A stretch of DNA of 64,000 bases from Collimonas sp. OK412 (GCF_900112135.1 NZ_FOLC01000017.1:47057-111056), one strand, 5' to 3'; positions 52,868 to 62,119 are shown, counted from the stretch's first letter. The notes: generated from the sequence alone by a model not told the origin. A program made the numbers and translations.

Positions 52868-53574
52868 TGCATCTCCGGAAAGAACGATCCTAATTTCGCA
52901 AAAAAACACGCCGACTCGTCGCCGCCGGAAACTTGGCTGGACGTTATCGGCGAATGTCTATCCCGGCTTGATCCTGGAACGCCTGCCATGCCGGCGCCGG
53001 CAGTCTCGTCCAGCGCAAGTGCATAGGCCACCAGCGCAGCCGAAGCCGGGGCCAGGCCGGCATCCTCGGACTGGATCAGTTGCCAGCCATCGGCCGCCAG
53101 CGACATCGCGGTAAAAGACTCAGGCAGCGGCGCCCCGGAACCGGCAACAACCGCATCCGCCTGCTGCAGGCGTTCCAGCGCATGCTCGCCGACCGCGGCG
53201 CGCAGCTGCTCGCACTGGCTGCGGGCCACCACCCGGCGCAGGCTGGCGCGTGACCGGTACAGCGCACGAGCCGACAAGACCTTGCGCAAACCGTCGGCAT
53301 CCAGCAAAGCAAGCCGGTTGACACTCACGCTTAACTGGTCGATCGACACCGCGCCTGGCAGCCAGGCATGGCGAGCGGCGAGCCATATCTGGACAGCGGC
53401 AGGCGTGCAAGCCTGGCGCCAGCGTTGGCAATGAAGTTGCGCCTGGCGCGCCGCCTCCTCGCGCACCCTGGCTTCGTATCTGGCGGCCCAACCATGCAGC
53501 TGGGCAAGCGATGCTGGCTCGCTTTCCTTCGACTCGCCGACGTCGTCGGCGCCACTGACATTGCGAGCGTTCAA
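52852..53574 (-). CDS. sctK: T3SS sorting-platform protein SctK (HrpB4 type)
   Basis: 240 aa, helical, without strong motifs; N-terminal part is Ala/Arg-rich (LHGWAARYEARVREEAARQ). The position between sctJ and sctL is that of SctK/HrpB4, which links SctQ and SctL to the inner ring. The start overlaps the sctJ stop by four bases, indicating translational coupling. Confidence 0.75.
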   Translation of the reverse strand: MNARNVSGADDVGESKESEPASLAQLHGWAARYEARVREEAARQAQLHCQRWRQACTPAAVQIWLAARHAWLPGAVSIDQLSVSVNRLALLDADGLRKVLSARALYRSRASLRRVVARSQCEQLRAAVGEHALERLQQADAVVAGSGAPLPESFTAMSLAADGWQLIQSEDAGLAPASAALVAYALALDETAGAGMAGVPGSSRDRHSPITSSQVSGGDESACFFAKLGSFFPEMQWLFG

Positions 53575-54350
53575 GACGGCTTGCTCCGAGAAACCAAGGC
53601 ACGCAGCCCTGCCGGCGCCAGCTTGCGCAGCAGGCCGTAGCGTCTGGCGGCAAGCATCAGCGCTGCGGCCAGAATTCCCGCAAGCAGCAGTCCGGCCCCG
53701 ATCAGCCAGCCGTCGCCGGTATTGCGGCGCCCCGATCCCGCGGCCGGCAAGTCGGTGCCTGCAACCATCGTCACGCTGACGTTGTCGTAGGTCAGCCCTT
53801 CCACCGCATGCACCACCAGGTTCTTAATGCTCGGCACCAGCGAGGCAACATCCGTTCCAGGCAAGTACTTGACGAACACCGCTGCCGACGACGGCTTGAC
53901 TTCGTTCGCCAAGGGATCGTTATTCGGCAGGACGATCTGGACACTGGCGTAACTGACGCCGTCGATCCTTGAAAGCACCTCCGACAGCTGCTGCGATACC
54001 CCATAGATAAAACGCACCCGCTCTTCGGTAGGGGTGGAGATCAAACCATCCTTCTTGAACATTTCGCCGAGATTTTCATGCTTTTGATGCGGCATCCCGT
54101 GCGAGCGCAGCACATTGATGGCCCGCGCAAAATCTTGCTCTTCTGCTTTCACCGACCAGCTTTTTCCGCTTTCATCTTTCTGCTTGGATGCGGAAATGCC
54201 GGCGTCGAGCAGCGCCGCCAGCATGTCGTTGGCGTCGGCTTCGGATAATTGCGCAAACAACTGCTCGCTGCAACCGCTGATAAGAACGACGCTAAGCACA
54301 GCGACCAGAGCGATGCGGAGCCTGCGGACCAACGATGGAAAGTGTGGCAT
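53571..54350 (-). CDS. sctJ: T3SS inner-membrane ring lipoprotein SctJ (HrcJ)
   Basis: 259 aa. Lipobox VVLISGC with the lipidated Cys at 27, the periplasmic YscJ/FliF domain (LSEADANDMLAALLDAGISA, QLSEVLSRIDGVSYASVQIVLP) and a C-terminal transmembrane helix near 215-235 (LIGAGLLLAGILAAALML). It forms the inner-membrane ring with SctD. Confidence 0.95.
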   Translation of the reverse strand: MPHFPSLVRRLRIALVAVLSVVLISGCSEQLFAQLSEADANDMLAALLDAGISASKQKDESGKSWSVKAEEQDFARAINVLRSHGMPHQKHENLGEMFKKDGLISTPTEERVRFIYGVSQQLSEVLSRIDGVSYASVQIVLPNNDPLANEVKPSSAAVFVKYLPGTDVASLVPSIKNLVVHAVEGLTYDNVSVTMVAGTDLPAAGSGRRNTGDGWLIGAGLLLAGILAAALMLAARRYGLLRKLAPAGLRALVSRSKPS

Positions 54351-54359
54351 CTGGCCCCC

Positions 54360-54779
54360 TTATTGATTCTTGACCAAGGTCTGTATGGCGCCCTTGCTGC
54401 CTTGCGCAAGCGTTTGCCCGAGATAAAGCTTGGCTGTCAAGGTGGCAACGTCAAGCTGCACCTTGACCGATTGCGCAACCACCTCTTGCATGCTCATCTT
54501 GTCGGCGCCTGCCGCGAAGGCGTCGACCTTGCTGGTCAAGGTTCCCATGGCCTGGTCTTGTTGCGTAATCATTTGCGATACCGCAGAAGGTCCCTGGAAG
54601 TGCGTCACGCTTTGCGGCGAAAGACGCGCTTGCTCGAACTTGGCGCGGAATTGTTCGACCAGATCGGTCCGTGGCGCCGGCGCCGCAGAGATTGCCGCGG
54701 TTTCCTTGGCCGCACCCGCACCACCCTGCATTGCGGGTGTGCTTGAGATCGGTGGCAGTGGTGGAATTGTCATGCTCAT
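54360..54779 (-). CDS. sctI: T3SS inner rod protein SctI (HrpB2 type)
   Basis: 139 aa. The N-terminus is Pro/Ala-rich and disordered; the C-terminal helix contains MQEVVAQSVKVQLDVATLTAKL and ends TLVKNQ, typical of HrpB2/HrpJ, a small early-secreted rod component. Nine bases separate it from sctJ. Confidence 0.82.
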   Translation of the reverse strand: MSMTIPPLPPISSTPAMQGGAGAAKETAAISAAPAPRTDLVEQFRAKFEQARLSPQSVTHFQGPSAVSQMITQQDQAMGTLTSKVDAFAAGADKMSMQEVVAQSVKVQLDVATLTAKLYLGQTLAQGSKGAIQTLVKNQ

Positions 54780-54789
54780 AGTGATCTCC

Positions 54790-55260
54790 TTAAGCGCGCA
54801 GATGCCGGTGCTGCAGCAAAAATTGCAATTGACTCTTCTCGATCTGTGCCACAGGCGGCCGTTTCGCCGTCTTGTCGCCTGCCTGCCCCATCAGGGTAGT
54901 CATGAGCTCGATCGAGTCGGCATCCTCCTTGCCCGACATGACTTCATTGGCATAGTGACGCCAGGACTCATCGTTCTGATTGGCCAGGCAGATCGCCAGC
55001 AGCGAACTGACGTAAGGGCCGAACGATCCTCGCAAAGGCTGCTGTTCAAGCTCCCGCAACAGACGCACGGCGTCGGAGAAACGCCTCTGACGGATCAATA
55101 TCCAGGCGTCGTACGCGCGCAATTCGATAAAACCCGGCCGCATCAGGTGCACCGCCGCCAGCAGGCGCTCGGTTGGCTCGATATGGTTGTGCTTGGCGCC
55201 GAACATCAATAGTTCGATCAGCCCCGTTAACAGCTCGTTACTGCAATTTCCCATCTTCAT
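54790..55260 (-). CDS. HrpB1/HrpK-family T3SS protein
   Basis: 156 aa from the ATG at 55260, preceded by GAGGAG. Helical TPR-like sequence (ELLTGLIELLMFGAKHNHIEP, LRAYDAWILIRQRRFSDAVRLLREL) matching the HrpB1 family, a small periplasmic or cytoplasmic accessory found at the start of this operon in Ralstonia and Xanthomonas. The long frame upstream of 55260 contains the HrpB box and is not coding. It is the first gene of the leftward structural operon. Confidence 0.85.
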   Translation of the reverse strand: MKMGNCSNELLTGLIELLMFGAKHNHIEPTERLLAAVHLMRPGFIELRAYDAWILIRQRRFSDAVRLLRELEQQPLRGSFGPYVSSLLAICLANQNDESWRHYANEVMSGKEDADSIELMTTLMGQAGDKTAKRPPVAQIEKSQLQFLLQHRHLRA

Positions 55261-55370
55261 ATCCGGCTCCTCGAAGAAAAACCCCCGCACGCCGCCTTGA
55301 GAACAGCACGCACTACGCGGTAGGTAGTACCGGAAGGTAAATGAACTTCGCGGCCGTTGCCGCTGCAGAT

Positions 55371-55395
55371 ACGAACCGGCATCGCAACTAGCGAA
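55371..55395 (-). promoter_or_regulatory. PIP/hrpII box of the hrpB1-sctC operon
   Basis: TTCGC-N15-TTCGT on the minus strand, a perfect match; TACCTT lies 31 bases downstream. Confidence 0.87.
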
Positions 55396-55442
55396 ACATC
55401 GCGCTGCGCTATAACTTCCCGAAGACGGCAATACCCTCCTGC

Positions 55443-55467
55443 TTCGCCACAACGCGCATCGGTTCGC
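55443..55467 (+). promoter_or_regulatory. PIP/hrpII box of the sctU operon
   Basis: TTCGC-N15-TTCGC on the plus strand, a perfect match; CAATAA follows at 30 bases. Confidence 0.87.
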
Positions 55468-55533
55468 ATTCACGCTCTTGCCGACCTCGCACCGGCTCAA
55501 TAATCGCTCCACACATTATTTCGGTATACATCC

Positions 55534-56601
55534 ATGTCCGACGAAAAAACCGAAGAACCCAGCGAAAAGAAGCTGACCGACGCCCGGCGCGACGGCGAAA
55601 CGTCGAAAAGCCAGGATTTGCCGTTTGCCGCAATTCTGTTCAGTGCGGCGATCGGCTTTTCGCTGGGCGGCCCTGTCATGACAGAACAATTGCGTTTGCT
55701 GCTGCGCATGGGACTCGACGTCGCAAATGCACAATCGGAAAATTTTAGCTATACCGATGCGCTGGTGACTGCCGGCACGCGCGGCTTGGCCATTTGCCTG
55801 CCCATAGCGCTGCTCGCCGCACTGATTTCGGCTGCCGTCATTGCGGCGCAAGTCGGATTGCAACTCGCTTTCAAGCCGCTGGAACTGAAATTCAATTCAA
55901 TCAATCCGGCGTCGGGACTGAAGCGGATCTTTTCGATGCGCTCGATGATAGAGCTGGCAAAAACCGTGGTCAAAGCTTGCATTTTGGGCACGGTATTGTG
56001 GAAAACCGTGCTGATACTGATGCCATTGCTGATCGGGGTCGTGTACCAGCCGATCCTGGGATTGGACAGCATCGCCTGGGGCGCTTTATGCAAGATGCTC
56101 GCCATCTCTGCTGTCGTTTTCCTGGTGATAGGCACGGCCGATTTTGCTATCCAGCGCTGGTTGTTCATCAGGGACCACCGCATGAGCAAGGACGAAGTCA
56201 AACGGGAGAACAAGGAAAGCAACGGCAATCCGGAAATCAAGCAAGAGCTGCGCAAACTGTCCAAGGAACTTGCCAACGCGCCGCAGAAATCGCATGTAGG
56301 GCAGGCCAATGTGGTGGTGGTCAATCCGACCCACTACGCTGTCGCCCTGCGCTACGCGCCTGAAGAATGCGGCTTGCCGCGCGTCATCGCCAAGGGAACC
56401 GATGAAGAAGCGCGCGTCATCCGTGAACTGGCAACCCTGCATGGCGTTCCGATTGTCGGCAACCCGCCATTGGCGCGCGCGCTGTATCTGGTTGCCCTGG
56501 AAGAAACGATCCCCGAACCCCTTTTCGACGCGGTAGCAGCAGTGCTGGCCTGGGTTGACGATATGGGCAAAGGCCACACCACAGCTGTCAATCCAGCTTG
56601 A
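55534..56601 (+). CDS. sctU: T3SS autoprotease switch protein SctU (HrcU)
   Basis: 355 aa. Four N-terminal membrane segments (for example LAICLPIALLAALISAAVIAA) and a cytoplasmic domain with the self-cleavage motif N264-P-T-H. Cleavage after this Asn changes substrate specificity from early to late proteins. First gene of the rightward operon; sctV follows after 11 bases. Confidence 0.95.
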   Translation: MSDEKTEEPSEKKLTDARRDGETSKSQDLPFAAILFSAAIGFSLGGPVMTEQLRLLLRMGLDVANAQSENFSYTDALVTAGTRGLAICLPIALLAALISAAVIAAQVGLQLAFKPLELKFNSINPASGLKRIFSMRSMIELAKTVVKACILGTVLWKTVLILMPLLIGVVYQPILGLDSIAWGALCKMLAISAVVFLVIGTADFAIQRWLFIRDHRMSKDEVKRENKESNGNPEIKQELRKLSKELANAPQKSHVGQANVVVVNPTHYAVALRYAPEECGLPRVIAKGTDEEARVIRELATLHGVPIVGNPPLARALYLVALEETIPEPLFDAVAAVLAWVDDMGKGHTTAVNPA

Positions 56602-56612
56602 AGGAGATTTAC

Positions 56613-58535
56613 ATGAAATCGTCGCGCCTCTTCAATATCAGCGGCGAGGTCGGCATCGTAGCGCTGGTGATCTCGGTTATCGCTCTGATGATCCTGCCTT
56701 TGCCCACTTTCCTGATCGATATGCTGCTGGGCCTGAATATCACCATCAGCATCGTGCTGCTGATGGTGACGATGTACATTCCCAGCGCCACATCGCTGTC
56801 GGCCTTTCCATCCCTGCTGTTGTTTACCACGCTGTTCCGTCTGTCGCTTAACATAGCCTCGACCAAATCGATCTTGCTCAACGCCGAAGCCGGCCATATC
56901 ATCGAGAGCTTTGGCGAACTGGTGGTCGGCGGCAACCTGGTGGTTGGGCTGGTAGTGTTCCTGATCATCGCAACCGTGCAGTTCATCGTCATCGCAAAAG
57001 GCTCGGAACGGGTGGCGGAGGTAGGCGCACGTTTCACCCTGGATGCAATGCCGGGCAAGCAGATGAGTATTGACGCCGACGTCAAGGCCGGCAATCTTTC
57101 GGTCGAAGACGCCAGGCAACGGCGTGCGCTGCTGGCCATCGAGAGCCAGCTGCATGGCGGCATGGACGGCGCGATGAAGTTCGTCAAGGGCGATGCGATC
57201 GCCGGCCTGGTCATCACCATGGTTAACATCCTGGCAGGCATGGTGATCGGCGTCAGCTATCATGGCATGAGCGCCGGCGAAGCTGCCAACCGCTTTTCCG
57301 TGCTGTCCATCGGCGATGCGATGGTTTCGCAAATTCCATCGTTGCTGATCTCGGTCGCGGCCGGCATCCTGATTACGCGCGTGGCTGACGAACATAGCCG
57401 CCCTCGCTCGCTGGGCATGGATATCGCATCGCAGCTGTCCACCAACGCGAATGCTTTGTTTAGTGCTTCCGCAATGCTATGCGGCTTCGCATTGGTGCCA
57501 GGCTTCCCGACCACCTTGTTCCTGGTATTGGCGGTCGCGATTTTCGCCGGCGGCTACAACTTGCGACGCAAGCAGCGCCAAACCCAGCCCGATGCCGGGA
57601 CCGAACTCTCCGCGCTGCTCACCGACGGCGTCAAAGGCAACACGCCCAGCATCGCCCAGCACGCTCCCGCGTTCGCCGTGCCGCTGTCCTTGCGCCTATC
57701 GAAGAACCTGACCGGCCGGCTCGACGAGACCGCCTTGAACCAGGCCCTGAACGACATACGGCTGCGGCTGGTAGAAGAACTTGGCCTGCCTTTTCCGCGC
57801 ACTGCCGTTTGGACCGCCGACAATTTGTCCGGCCTGTCGTACCAGATCCTGCTGCAGGAGGTGCCGTTGCCGCCGGTAGAAATGCCGGAGTCAGTCAGTC
57901 AACGCGAAAAGGTGCTGGCAGACGATGTGTGCGATTCGGTGCGGCGTGCAGCGCATCTTTTCATCGGGCTGCAAGAGACACAGTGGATACTGGATCGCGT
58001 CGGCGCCGAGTATCCGGGCCTGGTGGCAGAGGTGCAGAAAGTCTCGACCGTGCCGAAGATTGCGGAAGTATTCAGGCGTCTTCTCGAAGAGCGCGTACCG
58101 ATCCGTAATATCCGGGCAATCCTGGAAAGCCTGGTGGCATGGGGCGCCAAGGAAAAGGACGTTCTGATGCTGACCGAATACGTACGTGGCGACCTGGGTC
58201 GCTTCATCGCACACCGGGCGACGTCAGGCACCGGAAAAATGCAGGCGATCGTGCTCGACGCCGACGTCGAGCAGACGATCCGCCAGGCTATCAAGCCCAC
58301 CCCGGCAGGCAATTTCCTGACGCTTGAACCGCAACAAATCGACGCCCTGCTGGAGTCTGTCCAAAACGCCGTCGGCAGCGAACCTGCGGCCGGCGTCGCG
58401 GTTGTTACGGCAATGGATATCCGGCGTTACTTCCGGCGCATGATCGAGCAAGGCTTTCCGGCGCTGCAGGTGTATTCATTCCAGGAACTGGGAGCGGATG
58501 TCGAGCTGCAGCCGGTCGGCGTGGTTAATCTGTAG
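56613..58535 (+). CDS. sctV: T3SS export gate protein SctV (HrcV)
   Basis: 640 aa. The ATG at 56613 follows AAGGAG by six bases. About eight membrane segments in the first 330 residues, with the FHIPEP-family loop (SERVAEVGARFTLDAMPGKQM); the C-terminal cytoplasmic domain forms the nonameric ring that receives chaperone-substrate complexes. Length is close to the family norm (about 650-700). Confidence 0.95.
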   Translation: MKSSRLFNISGEVGIVALVISVIALMILPLPTFLIDMLLGLNITISIVLLMVTMYIPSATSLSAFPSLLLFTTLFRLSLNIASTKSILLNAEAGHIIESFGELVVGGNLVVGLVVFLIIATVQFIVIAKGSERVAEVGARFTLDAMPGKQMSIDADVKAGNLSVEDARQRRALLAIESQLHGGMDGAMKFVKGDAIAGLVITMVNILAGMVIGVSYHGMSAGEAANRFSVLSIGDAMVSQIPSLLISVAAGILITRVADEHSRPRSLGMDIASQLSTNANALFSASAMLCGFALVPGFPTTLFLVLAVAIFAGGYNLRRKQRQTQPDAGTELSALLTDGVKGNTPSIAQHAPAFAVPLSLRLSKNLTGRLDETALNQALNDIRLRLVEELGLPFPRTAVWTADNLSGLSYQILLQEVPLPPVEMPESVSQREKVLADDVCDSVRRAAHLFIGLQETQWILDRVGAEYPGLVAEVQKVSTVPKIAEVFRRLLEERVPIRNIRAILESLVAWGAKEKDVLMLTEYVRGDLGRFIAHRATSGTGKMQAIVLDADVEQTIRQAIKPTPAGNFLTLEPQQIDALLESVQNAVGSEPAAGVAVVTAMDIRRYFRRMIEQGFPALQVYSFQELGADVELQPVGVVNL

Positions 58536-58537
58536 CC

Positions 58538-59158
58538 ATGGATAACCGCTTCCGGCAGGCGCGCGAATTGCGGGTCTTGCGACTTTCCGCAGCGCATTCC
58601 GAGACGACCCCTAGCCGGCCCGCACGGCAGCGGACGGCGCGTTTCAACACACTTCTCGGCGCCGCCCGGCAATCGCTGACTGACAGTGCCTACGCTGGCT
58701 CCGAAAACCGATCGACGGATGAAGATGCGGAGCAGCGGGACGATGCTCCGCCAGTCGTGGCGGACGAAGACAGCCAGGCCGCTGCGGCGGCAGCCGTTGA
58801 TGGCAACGACGCCGAGCGGGATGCGCTCGCCGCCCTGCGCGCGCGCATGATCCGGCAATGCTCGCAGGCGGCGGAGGCTGACCTGGTAGTCGAGCACCTG
58901 GCTGAGCGCATCGCAAATTTCTGCTCGTCGCCGGCGGTTCAAGGAGGCGGGATCTGGGAAGTAACCATCGTGCTTAATCCTGCCATCCTGCCTGAGACCA
59001 GCCTGCAGCTGAAACTTTCGCCATTCCGGCTGTCGCTTCGCTTCAATTGCAGTGATATACGGGCAAATGCCCTAATCTGCTTGAACACGGACGCATTGCA
59101 ACAGCGCCTGCGTTCCCGGCTCGGCGCCAGCCTCGAGATTGACATCGAGGCGGCCTAG
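58538..59158 (+). CDS. hpaP: T3SS substrate-specificity protein HpaP/HpaC (SctP)
   Basis: 206 aa. Variable, charged N-terminus (about 1-120), then the conserved C-terminal domain GGGIWEVTIVLNPAILPETS and LSPFRLSLRFNC at about 140-175, typical of HpaP/HpaC T3S4 proteins that act with SctU on substrate switching. It starts two bases after the sctV stop. Confidence 0.82.
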   Translation: MDNRFRQARELRVLRLSAAHSETTPSRPARQRTARFNTLLGAARQSLTDSAYAGSENRSTDEDAEQRDDAPPVVADEDSQAAAAAAVDGNDAERDALAALRARMIRQCSQAAEADLVVEHLAERIANFCSSPAVQGGGIWEVTIVLNPAILPETSLQLKLSPFRLSLRFNCSDIRANALICLNTDALQQRLRSRLGASLEIDIEAA

Positions 59159-59184
59159 AGCCTTCAGAAAAGAGACGGATTCCT

Positions 59185-60294
59185 ATGCATAAGCGAGTTA
59201 CGGAACAAGTTACAGAGCAAGTCGAGGCAACACCCATCGGCAACCGCTTGCGCTCCTATCCGGCAGCGCTGGCCAGCCTGTCCCGAAGCTTGTTCGATGC
59301 GCGCAGCACGATGCGCATGGCAGCCCGCACCGCCGGCATCGAACTGCGTGCGCTGCCGGCGGCGTCGATCTGCTTCAAACGCGCTGCTACGCTGCGCCTG
59401 GATTCTGCCTACGGCGTCCTGACCGCACTGGTCGATCTGGCCAGCCATCCGGCGCTTGAAATGATCGCGCTCGACAGCGACCGCCAAAGACGTATCGCAC
59501 TGGCCAATCTATGGCTGGCGCCGCTGCTTGAAAAATTGGCGGCGAACGGCTATCCGCAGCCAACCGTTGCGGAACTGACGCTGGCTGGCGCATCGACACT
59601 GGCGCAGGGGTTGGCGTTTGAATTCCGGCACGCATCGGCAGACACCTTCCCTGGTGTTGCTGATGTTGCCGTCATTGTCGATCTGCCGCTGCCTCTGGCG
59701 ACGCTGCTCGAGCAGCAATCGCTGACTGTCTTCAACACCACGCAAGCATTACCCGCACTTTCCCTGCCCACCCATCTGCGGCTGCGCAGCCGCAATTGCA
59801 GCCAGGCCTTGCTCGCTTCTTTGCGCTGTGGCGACATCCTGCTCGGCTGGCAGCCGCGCGGAAATTATGTGCGCGGCGCGCCTATCCACAACGTGGCGCT
59901 GCGCTGGGGCGTCAACAACGGCTGGTGCGCCGGTGCACTGGCAAGCGTCGCGGCACACACCATTACCCTGGAGAACAAACCTATGACGACCACCTACAAT
60001 CTGGACAACGATCAGCCTGCGGACCTGGAAGCGGCAGAAGCGGCGGCGCAGATCGATGTCGGACAGCTTGAGATCCCGGTCCATCTTGAGATTGTCACGC
60101 TCAATTTGCCCATAGCGCAAATCGCCGCGCTCGAACCCGGCTGCATCCTGGAACTTCCAGTACCGGTAGACGACGCCCAGATCCGGCTGGTTTCGCACGG
60201 CCAGGTTCTTGCGTTTGGCGAACTGGTGGCAGTCGGCGGCCAGCTCGGCCTGCAAATCCACCGCATGGCAGAGCGCAATGAGCGGAACTCCTGA
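59185..60294 (+). CDS. sctQ: T3SS cytoplasmic ring protein SctQ (HrcQ)
   Basis: 369 aa. The N-terminal region is divergent; the C-terminal SpoA domain (about 290-369) has IPVHLEIVTLNLPIAQIAALEPGCILELP, as in FliN/YscQ. It builds the sorting platform. An in-frame ATG at 59983 (Met267) with GGAG nine bases before it could give a separate C-terminal form, as known for several SctQ proteins. Confidence 0.92.
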   Translation: MHKRVTEQVTEQVEATPIGNRLRSYPAALASLSRSLFDARSTMRMAARTAGIELRALPAASICFKRAATLRLDSAYGVLTALVDLASHPALEMIALDSDRQRRIALANLWLAPLLEKLAANGYPQPTVAELTLAGASTLAQGLAFEFRHASADTFPGVADVAVIVDLPLPLATLLEQQSLTVFNTTQALPALSLPTHLRLRSRNCSQALLASLRCGDILLGWQPRGNYVRGAPIHNVALRWGVNNGWCAGALASVAAHTITLENKPMTTTYNLDNDQPADLEAAEAAAQIDVGQLEIPVHLEIVTLNLPIAQIAALEPGCILELPVPVDDAQIRLVSHGQVLAFGELVAVGGQLGLQIHRMAERNERNS

Positions 60295-60925
60295 TATCGC
60301 GTCGCTGCTGATCGCAGCGCTCGCCCTTAGCATCTTGCCTTTCGCCGCGATGGTCGTCACGTCGTATACGAAAATCGTCGTCGTGCTCGGTTTGCTGCGT
60401 AACGCTCTCGGCCTGCAGCAAGTGCCGCCGACCTCGGTGCTGAACGGCGTCGCCATCATCATTTCATGCTTCGTGATGGCGCCGGTAGGCATGGAAGCTG
60501 TCAAGCACGCGCAGCTATCGAGCGAGCAAACCGCCGGATCGCAAATCATGCCATTGTTCGACGCGGCACGCGAACCGTTCCGCGCCTTTCTGCGCAAGCA
60601 TACGTCCGAACGCGAGAAAGCATTTTTCATGCGCTCGGCGCGCCAGATCTGGCCGCCGGAACGGGCCGCGGAGCTGAAGCCGGACGACCTGATCGTGCTG
60701 GCGCCGGCGTTCGCGTTGAGTGAGCTGACTGCGGCTTTCAAGATCGGTTTCCTGCTTTACCTGTGTTTCATCGTGATCGACCTGGTGATCGCCAACGTGC
60801 TGATGGCATTGGGACTATCCCAGGTCAATCCGAGCAACGTCGCGATTCCATTCAAGCTGCTGCTGTTCATATCGCTGGACGGCTGGTCTACCTTGGTCCA
60901 CGGACTCATATCCACTTATCGGTGA
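60278..60925 (+). CDS. sctR: T3SS export apparatus protein SctR (HrcR)
   Basis: 215 aa from the ATG at 60278, overlapping the sctQ end by 17 bases. Four membrane segments; FliP/SpaP signature SYTKIVVVLGLLRNALGLQQVPP near 32-54 and FLLYLCFIVIDLVIANVLMALG near 165. It is the core of the export gate. Confidence 0.95.
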   Translation: MSGTPDIASLLIAALALSILPFAAMVVTSYTKIVVVLGLLRNALGLQQVPPTSVLNGVAIIISCFVMAPVGMEAVKHAQLSSEQTAGSQIMPLFDAAREPFRAFLRKHTSEREKAFFMRSARQIWPPERAAELKPDDLIVLAPAFALSELTAAFKIGFLLYLCFIVIDLVIANVLMALGLSQVNPSNVAIPFKLLLFISLDGWSTLVHGLISTYR

Positions 60926-60929
60926 AGCC

Positions 60930-61190
60930 ATGGAATACGACGCAATCACCCACCTGACGACGCAGGCATTGACGCTGGCCCTGCTGGTGTCCCTGCCGGT
61001 TGTCGGCGTTGCTGCAATCACCGGCCTGGTGATTGCTTTCCTGCAGGCGATTACCTCGCTGCAGGATTCCAGCATCTCGCAGGGCATTAAAATGATAGTC
61101 GTGACGGTCGTGGTGGTTATCGCCGCCCCTTGGGCTGCCGCAGCAATCCAGAACTATGCGCGTTCCGTGTTCCAGGTGATATTCCCATGA
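60930..61190 (+). CDS. sctS: T3SS export apparatus protein SctS (HrcS)
   Basis: 86 aa, two membrane helices (ALTLALLVSLPVVGVAAITGLVI and IKMIVVTVVVVIAAPW) around the FliQ/SpaQ loop QAITSLQDSS. Part of the export gate with SctR and SctT. Four bases after sctR. Confidence 0.95.
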   Translation: MEYDAITHLTTQALTLALLVSLPVVGVAAITGLVIAFLQAITSLQDSSISQGIKMIVVTVVVVIAAPWAAAAIQNYARSVFQVIFP

Positions 61191-62089
61191 ACATCTCGCG
61201 CATCAACGGCTGGAACAGTCCGCACCAGGCGGACGATGAGGAACAGCCGATCCAGCAGCCGCTCCAGCTGCCAGTTCCCGGTCACCATCGCCACCGGGCA
61301 GCCGCCCTGCGCGCCAGGCGGCAGACGGCGCGGCGCGGCGCCGGCGGAGACCCGGAACAGGTCGAATCAGGCGCCCTGAGCGATGATCTGCTGATGATGC
61401 TGGAAGAGCACACCTCGTCGCAACGCACAGAATTCAATACAATAAATCTTCGCCAATCCAGCGACGATGGCCGGCCATCCGACCGCGATCGGCGCGAAGG
61501 CCGCCGCGATGCCGCAGGCAATGCCGGGCGCATGCAATTTCATGCCGCGGGCTCGGCGCGCACCATCAACATCATGCGGGCCGCCAAGCGTCCAATCCGA
61601 GACGAGGCGCTGTTACTCGGCACATGGCCATTGGCGCACGACACCAATTTGCGGCTGCGCGGCCGCGCGGCCGCCGAAACGGCATTGCTCGGAGCACGCG
61701 ACAGCTTGGCTTCCGGTAAGGAGCAATCAGGCACGACGTACAAGATCCTGGCGATCATGCGCGAATTTTTGCAAATGCCGGTTGCTGACCGCACGCAGAC
61801 AACAACTTTACATACGGTACGCGACAGCCTGGTGGCACTGATCGAACCTGGCAAGCAAGCTGTACCGGCAGTCAACAGAGGTGGCAATGCGAGTGGCGAT
61901 GCGCCTTCCGCCGCCCTGCTGTTCCGGTCCGGCCCCGTACCCCGGCGAACACGCACTGCCGCTGAGGAAACCATGAACCTGCTGCTGCCGTTGCTGCTGC
62001 TGAACCTGTCCCGCAAGCGTACGGATGTGGAATGCGCGATCGGTGTGGCGATGCTTTCAGCACTGATTCTGCGCGGCCGCGGATGGTAG
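61187..62089 (+). CDS. hpaA: HpaA-like T3SS accessory protein
   Basis: 300 aa from the ATG at 61187, which overlaps the sctS stop (ATGA). Arg-rich N-terminus (HHRHRAAALRARRQTARR) resembling the basic nuclear-localisation-like region of HpaA, a disordered middle, and a hydrophobic C-terminus (MNLLLPLLLLNLSRKR, AIGVAMLSALILRG). Position between sctS and sctD is that of hpaA in Xanthomonas and Ralstonia, where the protein is secreted and helps control substrate release. Sequence similarity alone is weak. Confidence 0.65.
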   Translation: MNISRINGWNSPHQADDEEQPIQQPLQLPVPGHHRHRAAALRARRQTARRGAGGDPEQVESGALSDDLLMMLEEHTSSQRTEFNTINLRQSSDDGRPSDRDRREGRRDAAGNAGRMQFHAAGSARTINIMRAAKRPIRDEALLLGTWPLAHDTNLRLRGRAAAETALLGARDSLASGKEQSGTTYKILAIMREFLQMPVADRTQTTTLHTVRDSLVALIEPGKQAVPAVNRGGNASGDAPSAALLFRSGPVPRRTRTAAEETMNLLLPLLLLNLSRKRTDVECAIGVAMLSALILRGRGW

Positions 62090-62094
62090 CCAAG

Positions 62095-62119
62095 TTCGTT
62101 CGCAAGCGAATAAATTCGG
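62095..62119 (+). promoter_or_regulatory. PIP/hrpII box of the sctD operon
   Basis: TTCGT-N15-TTCGG on the plus strand, a perfect match, six bases after the hpaA stop. TAGACT follows at 31 bases, a near match to YANNRT. Confidence 0.85.

Larger units (their letters stand above)
55261..55533. other. Divergent promoter region of the two T3SS structural operons
   Basis: 273 bp, no gene. It carries one HrpB box for each direction (55371-55395 and 55443-55467), 47 bp apart. Confidence 0.8.

Noticed and set aside
56352..57395. 347-codon frame on the - strand
   Set aside because: His/Gln/Asp-rich shadow of sctU and sctV.
59749..60741. 330-codon frame on the - strand
   Set aside because: Antisense to sctQ and sctR.
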